A stretch of DNA of 64,000 nucleotides from Zantedeschia hybrid cultivar (GCA_030544215.1 JARZZO010000006.1:52118501-52182500); one strand, 5' to 3'; shown: positions 11,478 through 24,089, numbered from the stretch's first letter. The notes: generated from the sequence alone by a model not told the origin. Program-made: numbers and translations.

Positions 11478-12706
11478 CTAAAGCCAATCACCTTTATATA
11501 GTAAGCCTATAGACTCCAGGTGACGCTCAAACACAATTTGAGACAACGGCTTTGTTAGTGGATCTGCTACATTGTCGACAGATGGAACTCTTTCCACCGC
11601 TACATCTCCTTTAGATATGATCTCTCTGATAAGATGAAAGCGCCTCAGAATATGCTTCGATTTATGATGAGACCGCGGCTCTTTCCCTTGCACAATCTCT
11701 CCATTGTTGTCGCACAACAGCAGAACAAGTTCAGAGATGCTGGGAACTACGTCGAGGTCGGTGATGAATTTCTTCAACCACACTGCTTCCTTGGCGGCTT
11801 TAGTTGCAGCGATGTACTCAGCTTCAATCGTCGAATCTGCAGTGGTTGCTTGCTTGGAACTCTTCCAGCACACCGCACCTCCGTTTAATATAAACACGAA
11901 TCCAGATGTAGACTTGCTATCATCTGGATCTGACTGGAAACTCAAGTCAGTAAAGCTTCGCAGTTTCAAGTCACCTCCTCTATAGACAGGAAACATATTT
12001 TTAGTTCTTCTCAAGTACTTGAGGATACATTTCACAGCGTTCCAGTGCTCTTCGCCTGGATCAGCCTGAAATCTGCTCGTAACACTTAGAGCATATACAA
12101 TATCAGGCCGTGTACATAGCATGGCATACATGACAGATCCTATGGCAGAGGAATAGGATACTCTATCCATGAGTGCCCTCTCATCAGGAGTCTTAGCAGA
12201 TTGCTCCTTTGAGAGATTAATTCCATGTCTCATCGGTATGAGACCTCTCTTAGAATTTTCTATGCCAAACCTTTTGACTATGGTATCTATGTATATGGAT
12301 TGGGTCATTCCAAGCATCCTCTTTGATCTATCTCTATGGATCTGTATTCCCAATACGTAGGATGCTTCTCCTAAATCCTTCATGGAGAAGTTTTTCGACA
12401 GCCAAATCTTTACTGATAACATCATAGTTATAGCATTCCCAATGAGTAGTATGTCGTCTACGTAAAGAACTAAGAAGGTGATTGCGCTCCCACTGGTCTT
12501 CTTGTACACACAAGGCTCATCTTCATTCTTAGTGAAGTCATAAGACTTGACAGCCTCGTCAAATCTTATGTTCCAACTCCGGGAAGCCTGCTTCAGTACG
12601 TAAATGGACCTCTGAAGCTTGCACACTTTATTTGAAGATTCTTTGGATGTAAAACCTTCTGGTTGTATCATATACACCTCTTCCTCAAGGTTACCGTTGA
12701 GGAAGG
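11478..12706 (-). pseudogene. Copia H pol, C-terminal part: reverse transcriptase and RNase H
   Basis: The frame starts FLNGNLEEEVYMIQPEGF, contains the catalytic YVDDILLIG, the GEASYVLGIQIHRDR block and the LCTRPDI/VTSRF region, then RNase H with SFTD, WKSSKQ, STIEAEYIA, LLCDNN and HILRRFHLI, and ends DNVADPLTKPLSQIV...KGDWL. This is the normal order and end of a copia (Ty1) polyprotein, and it is open over about 400 codons. The N-terminal half of the reverse transcriptase lies at 14288-14641, split off by a solo LTR. RNase H shows LSFQSDPDD where an aromatic/acidic pattern is usual. The upstream reading from 12707 to 13118 is translation of the LTR and not part of the protein. Confidence 0.85.
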
Positions 12707-14287
12707 TGTTGGGATCTGGGCAGGACGCGAAGAACGCAGCGGAAACGACGAACAAAATTTTATCCCACCCGATGCCCGCTGATCCGATTCGGAACGAAAA
12801 ACTAAAACCGAAAACAACGAGAAGTAATCCGATTACCGTGCGCGGATTCGAATTCACTTCCGTCGAGGCGATGCCGCGAGCCGCACAAGCGTCCGGCCTC
12901 CAACAGTATCCACGCGATCCTTCGCGGTGGTTCGTCCTCGATCCCTCGTCCGTATCAGCTCGCTCGCTGAAGATCCGTCGCCGCAACGATTGCTGAAATC
13001 CCGCCGACGGGAATTCCCGACTTTCGGGAATCACGCGCGGCGGAGACGGTGAAAATCCCGGCGCCTTGAACGGGGCGCCCAGAGGAGGAGAGAGAAAGGA
13101 GGGGATGACGGCCAGCATGGGTAAATCCTGGAGCTTGGCCCAAGGTTTCTCAACAGCGCGTATATATATATTAAGTCGGCGCGACTTTTCACAAAAGTCC
13201 CCGAGTTAATATAAATCCCACTTATGTACCACCGACTGAGAATCTTATTGCGTGTGACCCTCTAGGCCCATTTACCAGTCCAGTTTTCAACCCATTAAGT
13301 CCAATAACTAGTTGTTGACTTACTGTAATTAATTAATATCTAGATATTAACCAATTACTTAACCGAATTGACATCGCATGTAAATTCAGTCGGACTTCCG
13401 ATCAAGTTGGGTGCCAAGCAATACCGCATGATCCCGGAAAGCAATGGGGTTCAGCAACCCACTCATGGAACCTGTCCGTCTACAATTATCACGTGGCTAT
13501 AATCCTTCGTTCGTACAATGCTCTCGAGTTAACCTAGGATATGGTCAACTGTCAAACCCTAGATGGTCAACTCACTTGAATCAGACTCCACTGTACAATA
13601 TCCGAAAACCTCTTTTTCTGATATTGTTTCTGCTCTGGCCAGAGACTCCTGCGGATCTATTCTAGAGCATTCTCTCTCCAGTTACCTGAGAGCGAACGAT
13701 CCTTTATTGAACACACAATCACCTTCGAAGGTCTTCCGCTGGACCCGATCCTTGACTATTAGAGATCCCGTGGATAGGGATTCGTAGGTCAAGGTCAAAG
13801 TCCAGAAGTCCACCGACAAGGTGTCTTTGGTGTCTCAAGTCTAAGGATCAACCACGCCACTGTGACGATGAATTAAGCCGATTAACAGTCAGGTAAATTA
13901 CCATTCGGCGATTCATGTCGGATTAGTTCAGTGAACTCATTCCCCAATGAGCACCTACAGGTTTACCATTGTGTCTCCACACGAGTAACTAACGAGATCA
14001 GTCACCCTCATCATATGAGCTGGTATAACCTGTACTAGTCTTACCGGATGTTTGATGTCCTTCTCAAACATCCTAGGACTAGGAACAATTAAGAATATGT
14101 GTTTATAAGTCATTAGTCTCATTATTATGATCTCATCATAATCTGACGACTATTGCACATATTCATAGACTTCATTATGCGCAGTTACAAATATGCCAAT
14201 CTACATAATGAATTTAATGTCATTTATTAGTGAACCATATTGAAATAGGTGTCTTATGATTGGCTTAGAGGACACCTATGTCCATCA
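12707..14287 (-). mobile_element. Solo copia LTR (1581 bp) inside H reverse transcriptase
   Basis: The segment runs from TGTTGGGATCT to CTATGTCCATCA and is flanked by GAAGG at 12702-12706 and 14288-14292. It splits the codons of ..DVKTAF / LNGNL.. of the H reverse transcriptase. It is of the same family and orientation as H's own 3' LTR. A TATATATA run lies near 13157-13165. No internal region remains, which indicates LTR-LTR recombination after insertion. Confidence 0.9.
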
Positions 14288-14641
14288 GAAGGCAGTCTTC
14301 ACATCTATCTGTCAGATTTCGTAATCAAAATGTGCAGCAATGGCGAGTAGAACTCTGATCGACTTTATCATGGCAACTGGTGAGAAAGTCTCGTCGTAGT
14401 CAATTCCTTGCCTTTGACAATATCCCTTTGCCACCAACCTTGTCTTATAAGTATCGGTCCGTCTATCAACACTGATCTTTCTCTTAAAGATCCACTTGCA
14501 TCCGATGGGTACAATACCCTCGGGCAAGTCCTCCAAGTTCCAAACTTTGTGGGTGTACATGGACTGGATTTCTGAGTTCATGGCTTCTCGCCATTTCCCG
14601 GCTTTTGGGCCTTCTTGGCATGGATGACCGTACCATAGCAT
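14288..14641 (-). pseudogene. Copia H reverse transcriptase, N-terminal fragment
   Basis: The minus-strand frame carries GPKAGKWREAMNSEIQSM, GCKWIFKRK, YKTRLVAKGYCQRQGIDYDETFSPV and LLAIAAHFDYEI, the standard start of a copia reverse transcriptase. A TGA then follows where sibling C also has a stop (TAG) near 53395. The solo LTR separates it from the catalytic half. Upstream parts (gag, protease, integrase and 5' LTR) are absent: at about 14641 the sequence changes to the region in front of copia C, so H is truncated. Confidence 0.8.
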
Positions 14642-14705
14642 GGATGAGGCAGGGCAGCCTTGGGTGGCAAAGGGGCGAGAGAGATATGGACGCCAGATGT
14701 GGGTC
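14642..14705. other. Short unassigned junction between copia H and copia C
   Basis: About 64 bases match neither the reverse transcriptase of H nor the copia LTRs in the window. They lie where H is truncated and where C's LTR lacks its first 150 or so bases, so this is probably a deletion junction or filler DNA. Confidence 0.3.
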
Positions 14706-16115
14706 CATCATAATTATGGGACTCAAGACTTATAAACACATGTTCTTAATTGTTCCTAGTCAGAGGATGTTTGAGATGGACATCAAATATCCGGAAAGAC
14801 TAGTATAGGTTTCTTCAGCTCATGTGATGAGGGTGACTGATCCTATAAGTCACTTGTGTGGAGACACTATAATGGACCTGTCAGTGCTCATTGGTGAATG
14901 AGTTCACAGAACTGATCTGACCATGAATCGCTAGATGGTATCTACCTAACTGTTAACCAGCTCAATTATTTTGTCACAGTTGCGTAGATGGTCCTTGGAC
15001 ATGAGACACCAAGGATACCTTGTTGGTACCTCTCTAAACTTTGACCTTGATTAAGGAATCCCTAACCATAGGTTATCTATAAGTCAAGTGATTGGGTTCA
15101 GGGAGATGCCCTCGAAGGTAATTGTGTGTTCAATATGAGATCATCCGCTCTCGGTAATAGGAGAGAGAATGTTCCAGAAATGAGGCATTTAAGTCCCTGG
15201 CCAGGGCGAACTTTGTATTAGATAAAGAGTTATCTGATATAGATTAGCGACATCTGATCCAAGTAAATCGACCAACTAGGGTTTAACAATAAACCATACC
15301 CTAGGTCGATTTGGAAAAATTGCACGGATGAAGGATTATATCCGTGCGGTAACTGATGACGGAAAGGTTCCTATAGTGGGTTGCATAAACCTTAATGCCT
15401 TCTGGGATCATGCGGTGTTGCTTGGCATCCAACGTGATCGGAAGCCCGTTCGAATTTATTGTGGGATATTAAAGTCGGCTGATTAATTAATATAAGGATA
15501 TTAATTAAATCAGTGGGTCCGTAAAGAGTTACTGCACTTAATGTGCTATTAATTGGACTGGTATTTGGGCTTAGAAGGTCATAGGCAAAAGGTTTTCAAG
15601 TTGGTGGATTTTTGACGGGGTTTCGGATAAGTGTGGGTTTTTCTAAAAAACTGCAAATCACTTATTATAAAAGTAATGCTGCTAGGTCAGGGGCCAACAA
15701 CCCTGACCTCGCCGCCCCCCCTCTCTCTCCTCTCTCTCTCTGGGCGCCCCCCCCTCTTTGGCCGGCCCCGGAGACTCTACTCCAATTCCCGCCTACTCTG
15801 CCTCTTGTCCGATGGGAATTTTGAATCCACATGTCGCAGAGGATTACATGCAGCCAGACATGATCTGCAGACGTTGCAGCGAGCGAGCAAGCGTGGACGA
15901 TCCATCAAGAGGAAGACCGCATGGATACCGCTAGAGGCCGGACACCTGCGCGGCTTGCGGATCACACCGACGGAACCGGTTGATCGCGGATTCGAATCCG
16001 TGAAAGGTAAATCTGATTTACCGTTTAAGTTTTATTAATCGAAGTAGGACGGATCCGATCCCAATTTTATTTTGTTCACTGGGTTTTGTTCGGATCTGAC
16101 ACAGCGAACCCAATA
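14706..16115 (+). mobile_element. 5' LTR of copia C, truncated at its left end
   Basis: From CATCATAATTATGGGAC near 14708 onward it matches, in direct orientation, the reverse complement of the H-family LTRs, including ACTTATAAACACATGTTC, CCTAGTC...GGATGTTTGAG and the GTGTGGAGACAC block. A TATAAAAG box is at 15666-15673. It ends GAACCCAATA (family end CCCAACA) immediately before a primer-binding site. The first 150 or so bases, present in the solo copy, are missing. Confidence 0.75.
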
Positions 16116-16116
16116 G

Positions 16117-16134
16117 TGGTATCAAAGTCAGGTT
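16117..16134 (+). other. Primer-binding site of copia C
   Basis: TGGTATCAAAGTCAGGTT starts one base after the LTR. It resembles the TGGTATCAGAGC site complementary to the 3' end of initiator methionine tRNA that most plant copia elements use. Two A-type changes weaken the match. Confidence 0.8.
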
Positions 16135-18422
16135 CCACTGTGTTCTTCGTCGTTTTGATTTTCAAAATTTAATTTTCTAGTTATATTCCATGCAAATAGT
16201 TCGATTTTGTTCTAGGAATTATGTTCATGGGATGAATGCAATTAATCTGATTAATTTTAATTCTACAAAATCGAATTTTTTTTGGGTTTTCGTGTTTTTC
16301 GTGGGACGAAGAATGGTGCAGAGAGGATGTTGTTTGGATGACCCCATGCGATGGGGAGATAGCCGAGGAGGATCCTGGTATGACTAGGGATCCTGCCGGC
16401 CACTACCAACATCACCACGGGTGCCGGTGAGCCCTGGCCGGCGGTGGGCTTCCCCTCCCATGGTTGCCACATCATAGAGGGAGGGGTTGGGCTGCCCCTT
16501 TTGGAGCGCCGGTGGCCGGACGGCACCAGGCGATGCCGGCAGGGTGACCGGCGACGGCCCGATTGCCCTTCGGCGCCAGTGCCGCCGCCGGCCACCCCCT
16601 CTCCACCCACGGTTCCTGCTTGCGGGCGCCGCCGAGGGTGGGGGGGAAGGGGAGACTCGTGCATCTAGGGTTTCCTAGCCGCACCAGTCCGACCCAGCCC
16701 GGGCCAGGGCGCAGACCTAGTCCGGCACTAGGGCCGCCCTGGTCCAAGCCCAAGGCTCAGCTGGGTTGAGCCCTAGTTCGCCAAGGGTGGGTTGAACCAC
16801 CTGTGAATTTAAAACCCAAGGTCCCATTTAAATTAACTTATTTTTTAAAATTTTAAGTTTTCAAAATTGTTTTGAAATTAAAAAAATTATTCAATTTATT
16901 TTAATGGGTCCCAATAGTTTTTTAGTCATTATCTTTATTAACAAATGTTGTTGATTTGTTATTGTTAATTATTTGTTTAAATGAGATATTTGATAATCTA
17001 ATTGTTAGATTACTAATTGAAGATTAATCTAAATGTTAGATTAATTTTAATTTTAGAAGCATTATTATTTGCATGGAATATTCTGGAAATTTATATTTTG
17101 GATTCTATGCACATGTGATGTCTATTTATTGCATTTAAATATGATTTAATTGCATAATTAACAAAAATATTTTTTTTTCAAAAATTCAAATCCAAATTTT
17201 GTTTTGTCCCTAGTTTATGAAACCAAAATTATATATTTTTGAAAATTCAATTTATTTTGCCATGTGATGTGCTATTCATGTATGGTTTGTTTAATTAAAA
17301 ATTGCACGGTGGTCATGGATATGCATATGATATAATTTCATGTGATGATGTGTAGATATGGATCGATGGTGTATGTGTGTTTGAATTATTAATTGTTAAT
17401 AAATAGAGGTCTGCGTACCTCTCCCTCTCTCATATTCCATTGTATCTCTGCCTCCCTCCTTGATGTACTCCCCATAAGGCTTCTTTTAAATTATCATGTA
17501 AATTATGAATTTACAATGTAATTTGATCCAGATGGCTGAGTGTGGAGCGAGGATAATCCACAACTGCAACGAAGAAGGAAATGAAGGAGTTCATTCAGCC
17601 TATGAGTTTGCAGACTCATAATATAATTATTATATTGTGTATGTGTGTGTGTTTGACTATCTGGCTCAAGTCAAAGACAGTGCTATCCATGACCACACCA
17701 TGACATGTATGCGATGCATGTATTTCTTTTGATTACAAATTAAACTACTAGGTTATTAGTATATAAATAATATATTCGATATATTTAATACTATCACCTA
17801 GGATGAGACCAAAGTAAATATATAAAACCTTTGTTACAAAGTTTAAGTCGGAACACGAGTCATTGAGAATGTACTGCGTGGCTCTTCATCAATATAGTTT
17901 TTAGAACTCAATTCAGTGGTGGCATTTTCTACGTGTTTATCCGAGATTTGTCATCATCTAATGAGAGGACTATTAACTATGGAATTAGATGCCTTGAGAT
18001 TGAGATAGAGGAACAATATAGTTATCCACGTGTTTATCTGGGGGCTATATTCCTACTCTTCTCCATCATGTATTGATGGTAAAGCTAAGACCAGGTATAA
18101 TAGTCCACTGTGTTTACCTGGAACCATTAATAACCTGGGAGTCGAAATAAGATCACATATTGCAAGGAGTTGTAATTACCATGAGTTGGTTGCTCTGAGA
18201 TAGCAGTATGATACTATGTATTTACCTGAGATCATATTGTAATACTTGGAGATTCTGATCCCCACTAGGAGACAGTTGGCATCTCCCGTTCTGTATATCT
18301 GAAGGTCATACAGTCCGACGAAAATTAGTGAGAGTAAAACTAGATAATAAAGTCCATATCTTGTTTTCCATTAATAACTGAATTTCTGCTAATTAAAATT
18401 TGATTATCTCCTATAGGCAAAA
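16135..18422 (+). other. Long non-coding leader of copia C
   Basis: About 2.3 kb separates the primer-binding site from gag. It contains a GC-rich block (16390-16760) whose open frames are low-complexity on both strands, a very AT-rich block (16800-17400), and between 17920 and 18240 four loosely repeated segments sharing GTGTTTAYCTGRG (near 17932, 18031, 18108 and 18213). A TATAG ends just before the gag start. No protein domain is recognisable. Confidence 0.55.
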
Positions 18423-19720
18423 ATGTCGCACTATAACCCGTTGCATGGCATACTGGATGCCAATCGTTTGATAGGCCCTAACTACTCAGACTAGCTCAGG
18501 AACCTAAAGATTGTCCTCAGGTCTGAGCAAATTGCATATGTCCTAGATGAAGAACCTCCTACTGAACCAGTATTAGATGCCCCAGAGGAGGACATACTGA
18601 CATATGAGAAATCGAAGGAAGATTCCACCATAGCCCAATACTACATGATGACCTCTATGAGCAATGAATTGCAGAGGAAGGATGAGGAGATGGATACTAG
18701 ATCCATTATGCTCCATTTAAAGAAGCTATTTGATGAGCAAAGTAAAATCAAAAGATATGAGATATCTAAGAATCTATTCAAGACTCAGATGGCAGAGGGA
18801 TCTTCAGTACAGACTTATGTGCTGAAGATGATAGAATGGGTGGAGAAGCTGGATGGTCTTGGGGTCTTACTCCTCAAGGAGATGCATACTGACCTTGTGT
18901 TGTCTTCATTTCCACAATCATATGCTCAGTTCATAGTTAACTTTAACATGAATAAGATCCAGAAACTTTAGCTGAATTACTGAATATGCTGAAGACTGCA
19001 GAGGGGAACCTTGTGAAGGAAAAACCCCAAGCCCTTATAGTTGGTAGGACTAGTCGGAAGAGACTGGCAGTCCAAGCCTTTAGGAAAGGTAAAGGCAAGA
19101 ATCAGAAGAAGCCGAAAGTTGTCAAGAAGGACAAAGGCAAAAGTGCTGAGAAGGGTGAATGCTTCTACTGTCATCAAAAGGGCCACTGGAAGAAGAATTG
19201 CGAAGAATACCTCAAGGACAAGACTCAAGGAACTGTGAAGCAGTAGGACGCTCCAGGTATCTATATGATAGATGTAAACTTGTCAATCAGAGATTGTACA
19301 TCATGGGTATTAGATACTAGAGGTGTTTCTCATATCTGCAACTTTGTGCAGGCACTGACAAGAAGGCGTAAGCTGAGAACCGACGAGTTGGAGCTGAGGC
19401 TAGGTAACGGCGTAAGAGTTGTGGCGATCGCTGTAGGGACAGTTAAGCTCAAGCTACCATCCAAAGATACTTTTTCATTAGATGAATGTTATAATGTACC
19501 TAGTATAATAAGAAATATTATTTTTATTTCATCTTTAGATATAATTGGGTATACTTTATCTGTTGTGAACAATTGTTGTTCAATTTTTTTCAGAAATAAA
19601 TTAATAGCTTCTGCTTTCTTATCCAATGGATTGTACTTATTGAATGTATCTCACGATAATTTACATATCGATTCTTTAATTAAAAGAAATAAGTATGAAG
19701 TGAACAAAGCCTACCTATAG
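18423..19720 (+). pseudogene. Copia C gag and start of protease
   Basis: The reading begins MSHYNPLHGILDANRLIGPNY and runs through a gag domain (KSKEDSTIAQYYMMTSMSNELQ, MAEGSSVQTYVLKM) to a zinc knuckle CFYCHQKGHWKKNC (about 19160-19203, CX2CX4HX4C). The protease motif follows as WVLDTRGVSHIC near 19309, with DTRG where DTG is expected. Breaks are TAG for TGG near 18494, a one-base frameshift near 18963, and TAG after ..GTVKQ at 19242. At 19716-19720 the frame meets TATAG, the left target duplication of element A. Its continuation, YYRLGHI, lies at 52006 onward. Confidence 0.85.
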
Positions 19721-20870
19721 TGTAGACATACTAATTTTGACCTCATATTGAGTAAATTTCATGTCATAATGATAATGTCCCAAAATGGTTTGATTTGTAA
19801 TCATTAATTAATTTTTATTAATTTTCTCAAAATTTGTTAAATCACGTCGCCCATGGACGACGCCATTTAGATTTCTAGCAGAAATCAGTTTGGAATTAAA
19901 ATTACTAAATTTAGGAGGATTTAACTGAATAGTGTCACCTCTGGACGACACCATTTAGGTCTTAATCCATTTAAATTTATGATTTCTAATTCGAACTAAT
20001 TTCCTAATTATCTAAAGCACGTCGCTTATGCATGACGCTATTTAGGTTTCCTTATGCGTTTTAGTTTCCCTTTTTCGAATTTTTATTGCCTTATTTAGTT
20101 AAAAGGCATCTTGTCGTGGCGACACGATTTTGCTAACTTAAGCTAATGATGATTTGGCTGAGGTTATCATGTTTCCATGGATGGAAGGGTCTCAAACTCT
20201 TCATGTTGATCCAAAAACGGCTGCGGAGGCATGTGAGGGTCTTAAACAAGCCCTTAGACCTAAAATTATATTTACCCATCATATAGTTATTAGTTAAAGG
20301 GTTGTTGAAGCTTGGGAATTAAAAGATTGGAGCTCTTCTTCAAGGTTTTCTGTAGCATTCAAGAGGGAGAAACGTGGACAACAACTCTTCTTCATCCTTT
20401 TCCACCATTGAAAATTAAAGAAGACCCAAGGGTTCAAGGGGCCATCAATCAATCTTTCTCTTAGTTCCTTTATAGTTTTTCTCTGGTTTAAGCATAGTTC
20501 ATCACTTTTTTTTTATCATCATAATTACACTCTTCATCACATGTTCATCACTCCATGTTCTAACACACACACACTCATTCATCTTTTTCCAATCCCACAT
20601 GCATGGGGGTTTAAAGAAGACAAACCAAATGAGTGATCTTCATTGAGTTGCATGTTTAGAATCTTTGTTAGAATAGATACTACTTCTCCTTTAGTTCTAA
20701 TAGAATTTTTCTTCTTTTTTTAATCTTTCGTACAAGAGAATCAAAGATCAAAAGAAGGAGATCAAAAGGGAGCAAACAAAGGACAAATCATAAATCTATC
20801 AAAGCAAGGATAAGAATGAAAATGGCTCCTTTTCTTTGGTCGGCCAAAGAGGGAATCAAGGACTAAACAT
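19721..20870 (+). mobile_element. 5' LTR of element A, left part
   Basis: It begins TGTAGACATACTAATTTTGA. Hairpins lie at about 19838-19875, 19923-19960, 20013-20050 and 20098-20135, spaced 85-90 bp. The LTR is interrupted by B after GACTAAACAT and resumes at 28672. The two parts sum to 1302 bp, against 1300 bp for the 3' LTR at 50706. Confidence 0.9.
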
Positions 20871-22157
20871 TGTAGACACGTTAATTTTGATTTCATATTA
20901 AGTAAATTTCATATCACAATTATAATGCCCCAAAATGGTCTGATATTCAATCATTAATTATTTTTTATTGATTTTTCTCGAATATTGTTAATTGATGTCG
21001 CCCAACCACGACACCATTTATATTCCTAGCTGAAATCAGTTCGGAATTAAATTTTCAAATTCAGATAGATTTAACTGAATAGCGTCGCCATTGGGAGACG
21101 CCATTTAAGTCCTAATCTGTCTGAGTTTCCAATTTTTAATTCGAATTAATTTCCTAATAATCTAAAGCACGTCGCCTGAAGGAGACGCGATTTAGGTTTC
21201 CTAATGTTTTTTGGTTTCCTTTTCAGATTTTCTTTCTATTTTGGCCGCTTTAATTAACTAAATGGCGTCCCGTCTGGGCGACGAGATTTGGGAGTTTCCT
21301 GAAAAATATGATTTGGCCGAGATAATCCAGTTTCCGAAGTTGGGAAGGTTGCTAACTCCTCCATGCTCATCCAAGGTAAGTTTGAATGTGGGAGAGAGTC
21401 ATTTTGAAGTCCAAAACACCCTTAAACCTATTCTTATAAATATAATACCCCTTTGGACCTTTGAAAAGGGTTGACCATTGGTGATTTTGAAGTTCAAGGC
21501 AAGGTGTTTGAAGGCTCTAGAGGAGAAAAACGTGGACAACAAGAGAGGCTTCATCTAAAGCTTCTTCTTCATCCTCTTCATCCTTTGAAGCTTTTGAAGA
21601 TCAAGGCCATGGAGGAGCCAACCAACCATCTTCTTTCCCTAATTTCTTTCTAAACTTTTCATTAATTTCATATTGTTTATTCATTGTTTTCTATAGTTCA
21701 TCATCATTATCACCACTTCATGTTCACACACACATCATTATTTCCCACACCCACATACATATTAGGGGTTTAAAAAACAACAATCACGTGAGTAGATTAG
21801 TTTAATTGCATGTTTAAATTTCTTATTAGAATAGATACTACTCTATTCTATTTCTAATTATAATTTCTATTTTTGTTTAATCTTTCTTACGAGGTACAAA
21901 GAAGAAGAAAGAAGGAAATCCAAAGGAATAACCATCAAGAAATTAAAGGCAAGAACATCAATAAAAGGGCTCTCTTTCTTTGGTCGGCTGAAAAAAAGGA
22001 ATCAAGGACTCAATCTCCTAAATCTGAAAAGGTAAGCGATCAATCTTTCTTTTAAAACTTTACAATTTATGGCAATCACGTTTTCTTTAGTTTTCAATAG
22101 TTTTATTATTCATATGAACGACATGAAACTCATGAACATCACACACACAATTTGAGC
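20871..22157 (+). mobile_element. 5' LTR of element B
   Basis: It starts TGTAGACACGTTAATTTTGA. Hairpins lie at 20988-21024, 21072-21110, 21160-21200 and 21257-21291. TATAAATA is at 21435-21442 and a GTAAGCGATCAA motif near 22032. The match to the 3' LTR stops after TTTGAGC at 22157, so the last bases (ACCTACA) and the primer-binding site expected next are missing. Confidence 0.85.
21435..21442 (+). promoter_or_regulatory. TATA box of B 5' LTR
   Basis: TATAAATA lies about 145 bp after the last hairpin of the U3 array. The matching site in the 3' LTR is at 27937-27944. It is the likely core promoter of the family. Confidence 0.55.
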
Positions 22158-23956
22158 CACCGGATAGAGAACCACAGGGTAGAGACCGCCAAATCATACG
22201 CATCATACTCACATTTCTATCTGTAAAATAGCAAGAAATGATAGATAATTGCGTACCAAGTCCAACAGTACCAATTTCGGCAAATTCTGACTTAAAAACA
22301 TCGTCATTTCATGTGATTAATGGAGTATAGCGCATTTGCAGTTTTTCGACAAAATCGAGATGAAATAAATAAATATAATGGTTTTTTAATGATAATATGC
22401 TAATTTATGTTTATTCTATGTGAACAGGACATGCCGATGATGCAGTGCAGTTGGTGGAGTTTCCGGAAATTTGGGGGAGGTCTAGTGTTCGAATTTCGAT
22501 AAATTCGACTTCATTTTGTCCAAAAGATTAAAGAAGGGGTAAAAACGTCATTTGTGGCCCTAGTGTTACCCTAATTCCATGGCTAAGAAGAACACAAGAA
22601 GGGCCAGCCGCCTTCCTAAAGCCCACTTTCTTTTTTTTTTTTTAAAACACCTTCCTTCCCTTCTCTTTAAAAAGACCCCTCACGTACCCAAGACCGGACC
22701 CTCTGATTCCTTCTTTCTCTCTAGTTTCCCAACCGCAGTCCTTCTCCTTCTCCAGTTTCCCAGCCACGGTTTTCTCCCACTCCTTATCTTTCTCGGCTTC
22801 CCCTCCCGCAGCCTCTCTCCCACACCTCTCTCCTTTGCTCTCTTTCCTGGCAGACTCCCCCTCTCTCTTCTCTTCCTCTCTCTTCTCTTCCACTCTCTCT
22901 CTCCGGTTTCTTTTTCTCTCTCTCCGTTTTCTCCCTTCTCTGTTCTCTCCTCTCCCACACGCTTCTCTCTCTCGGTCTCTCTTTCTCCTCCTCTGCTCTC
23001 TTCTCCTGCGTACTTGAGCTCCAAGCTGCACCAGCAAGCCTCCATGCACCGCCTCCAGCGCCTTCCACGTGCATGCAAGTACGTCCGGTGAGGCCTCTAG
23101 CGCGGCTCCAGTGGCTCCAGCAGTTCCACGCGCCTTCTCTCTAGCTCCTACAAGCGTCCAGCCAGCGGCTCCAACAGCTCCACCGTCTACACATGCACGC
23201 CCGGTGAAGCCGGCCTCCATGCACCAGCACCTGCACGTAGCCAGCATCCACCAGCCACCAGCAACACTTCCACGCGCCGCTACGCGCATGCATGCATGCA
23301 TGCTGCACCTCCACCAGCCAGCAAGCCTTTACGTCCACTGGAGCCACCGCACCGTCCACGCTTCACATGAAGCAAGCCTCCACGCTGCACCTGACGCACT
23401 TCCAGAGCACCTGCCGCCCCCTTTGCTGATCGGTCCATTGCGCCGGCAACCCCACAAAGACCCCACAGCTGCCGTTGTTTTGTTTTCTCTTTTCCCATTA
23501 ATACAGTATTAGTTTATTTAATTAGGGTTAGTTGTCGGTTATTTGATGTTTAATGATGTTTTATTAGTTATTGGTTATTTAATTAGGGTTAGTTATTGGT
23601 TATTTGATTCATGATGATTAATGGTTTACACAATTAAACAATAGTTTTTTTTTTGTTATAATTTCTTAGTTGTGCTTATTCTCCAGTTGAGGTTGTGTTT
23701 AATTTCTAAAAAAGAAAAAAAGGAGGAATTTGTTTAATTTACGTAATTATATTTTTAGGTAACATTAGTTAATTGAGTTTTAGTTTAAATAAGTAATTAG
23801 TTCACTCAAATTCTCACCTATTTTTAGATAACTAAGAATCACAAGGTTTTCCAAATTAAGATCTTATTTCCCTGTGGATCGACTTGGACTCACCATTATT
23901 AATTTTCAAAATCTAATTTACATGAGCCGAATAAATTTAGATTGAACGTTCTTATG
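22158..23956. other. Unassigned insert in the 5' half of B
   Basis: This stretch does not match A, D or F. It contains a CT-rich tract (22690-23010), a GC-rich part with repeated CTCCAGC and CCACGCGCC words (23020-23460), a tandem duplication sharing TTTAATTAGGGTTAGTT and GGTTATTTGAT (about 23515-23612), and TTCCCTGTGGATCGACTTGG at 23868, a phrase I associate with leaders of large plant gypsy elements. Long open frames on both strands here are low-complexity and I do not call them genes. It may come from another retroelement or from captured DNA. Confidence 0.35.
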
Positions 23957-24089
23957 AGTGGTTAACGACACACAATTTGGAACGATCAGGAAGCGTCGTC
24001 GCCGGAGGAAGAGAAGAAAGGAAGAGAGAGAAGTCCAAGAGAGAATGAAGAGGAAAGGAGATCGGGCTCACGCGACCTTGTTGGAATTC

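Noticed and set aside
11478..13118. A single 546-residue copia protein
   Set aside because: The first 137 residues read through the solo LTR at 12707-14287; the true pol frame joins 14288-14641 instead.
15700..16040. 135-codon open frame in the copia C LTR
   Set aside because: It lies wholly in LTR sequence shared with the H-family LTRs and shows no domain.
16263..16769. Overlapping GC-rich open frames in the copia C leader
   Set aside because: Four frames on both strands are open at once, which reflects high GC rather than coding.
22642..23301. Open frame of 219 codons on the minus strand (and overlapping frames on both strands)
   Set aside because: Composition is almost only Arg/Glu/Lys/Gly, the shadow of a CT-rich tract; no domain, and competing frames are equally open.
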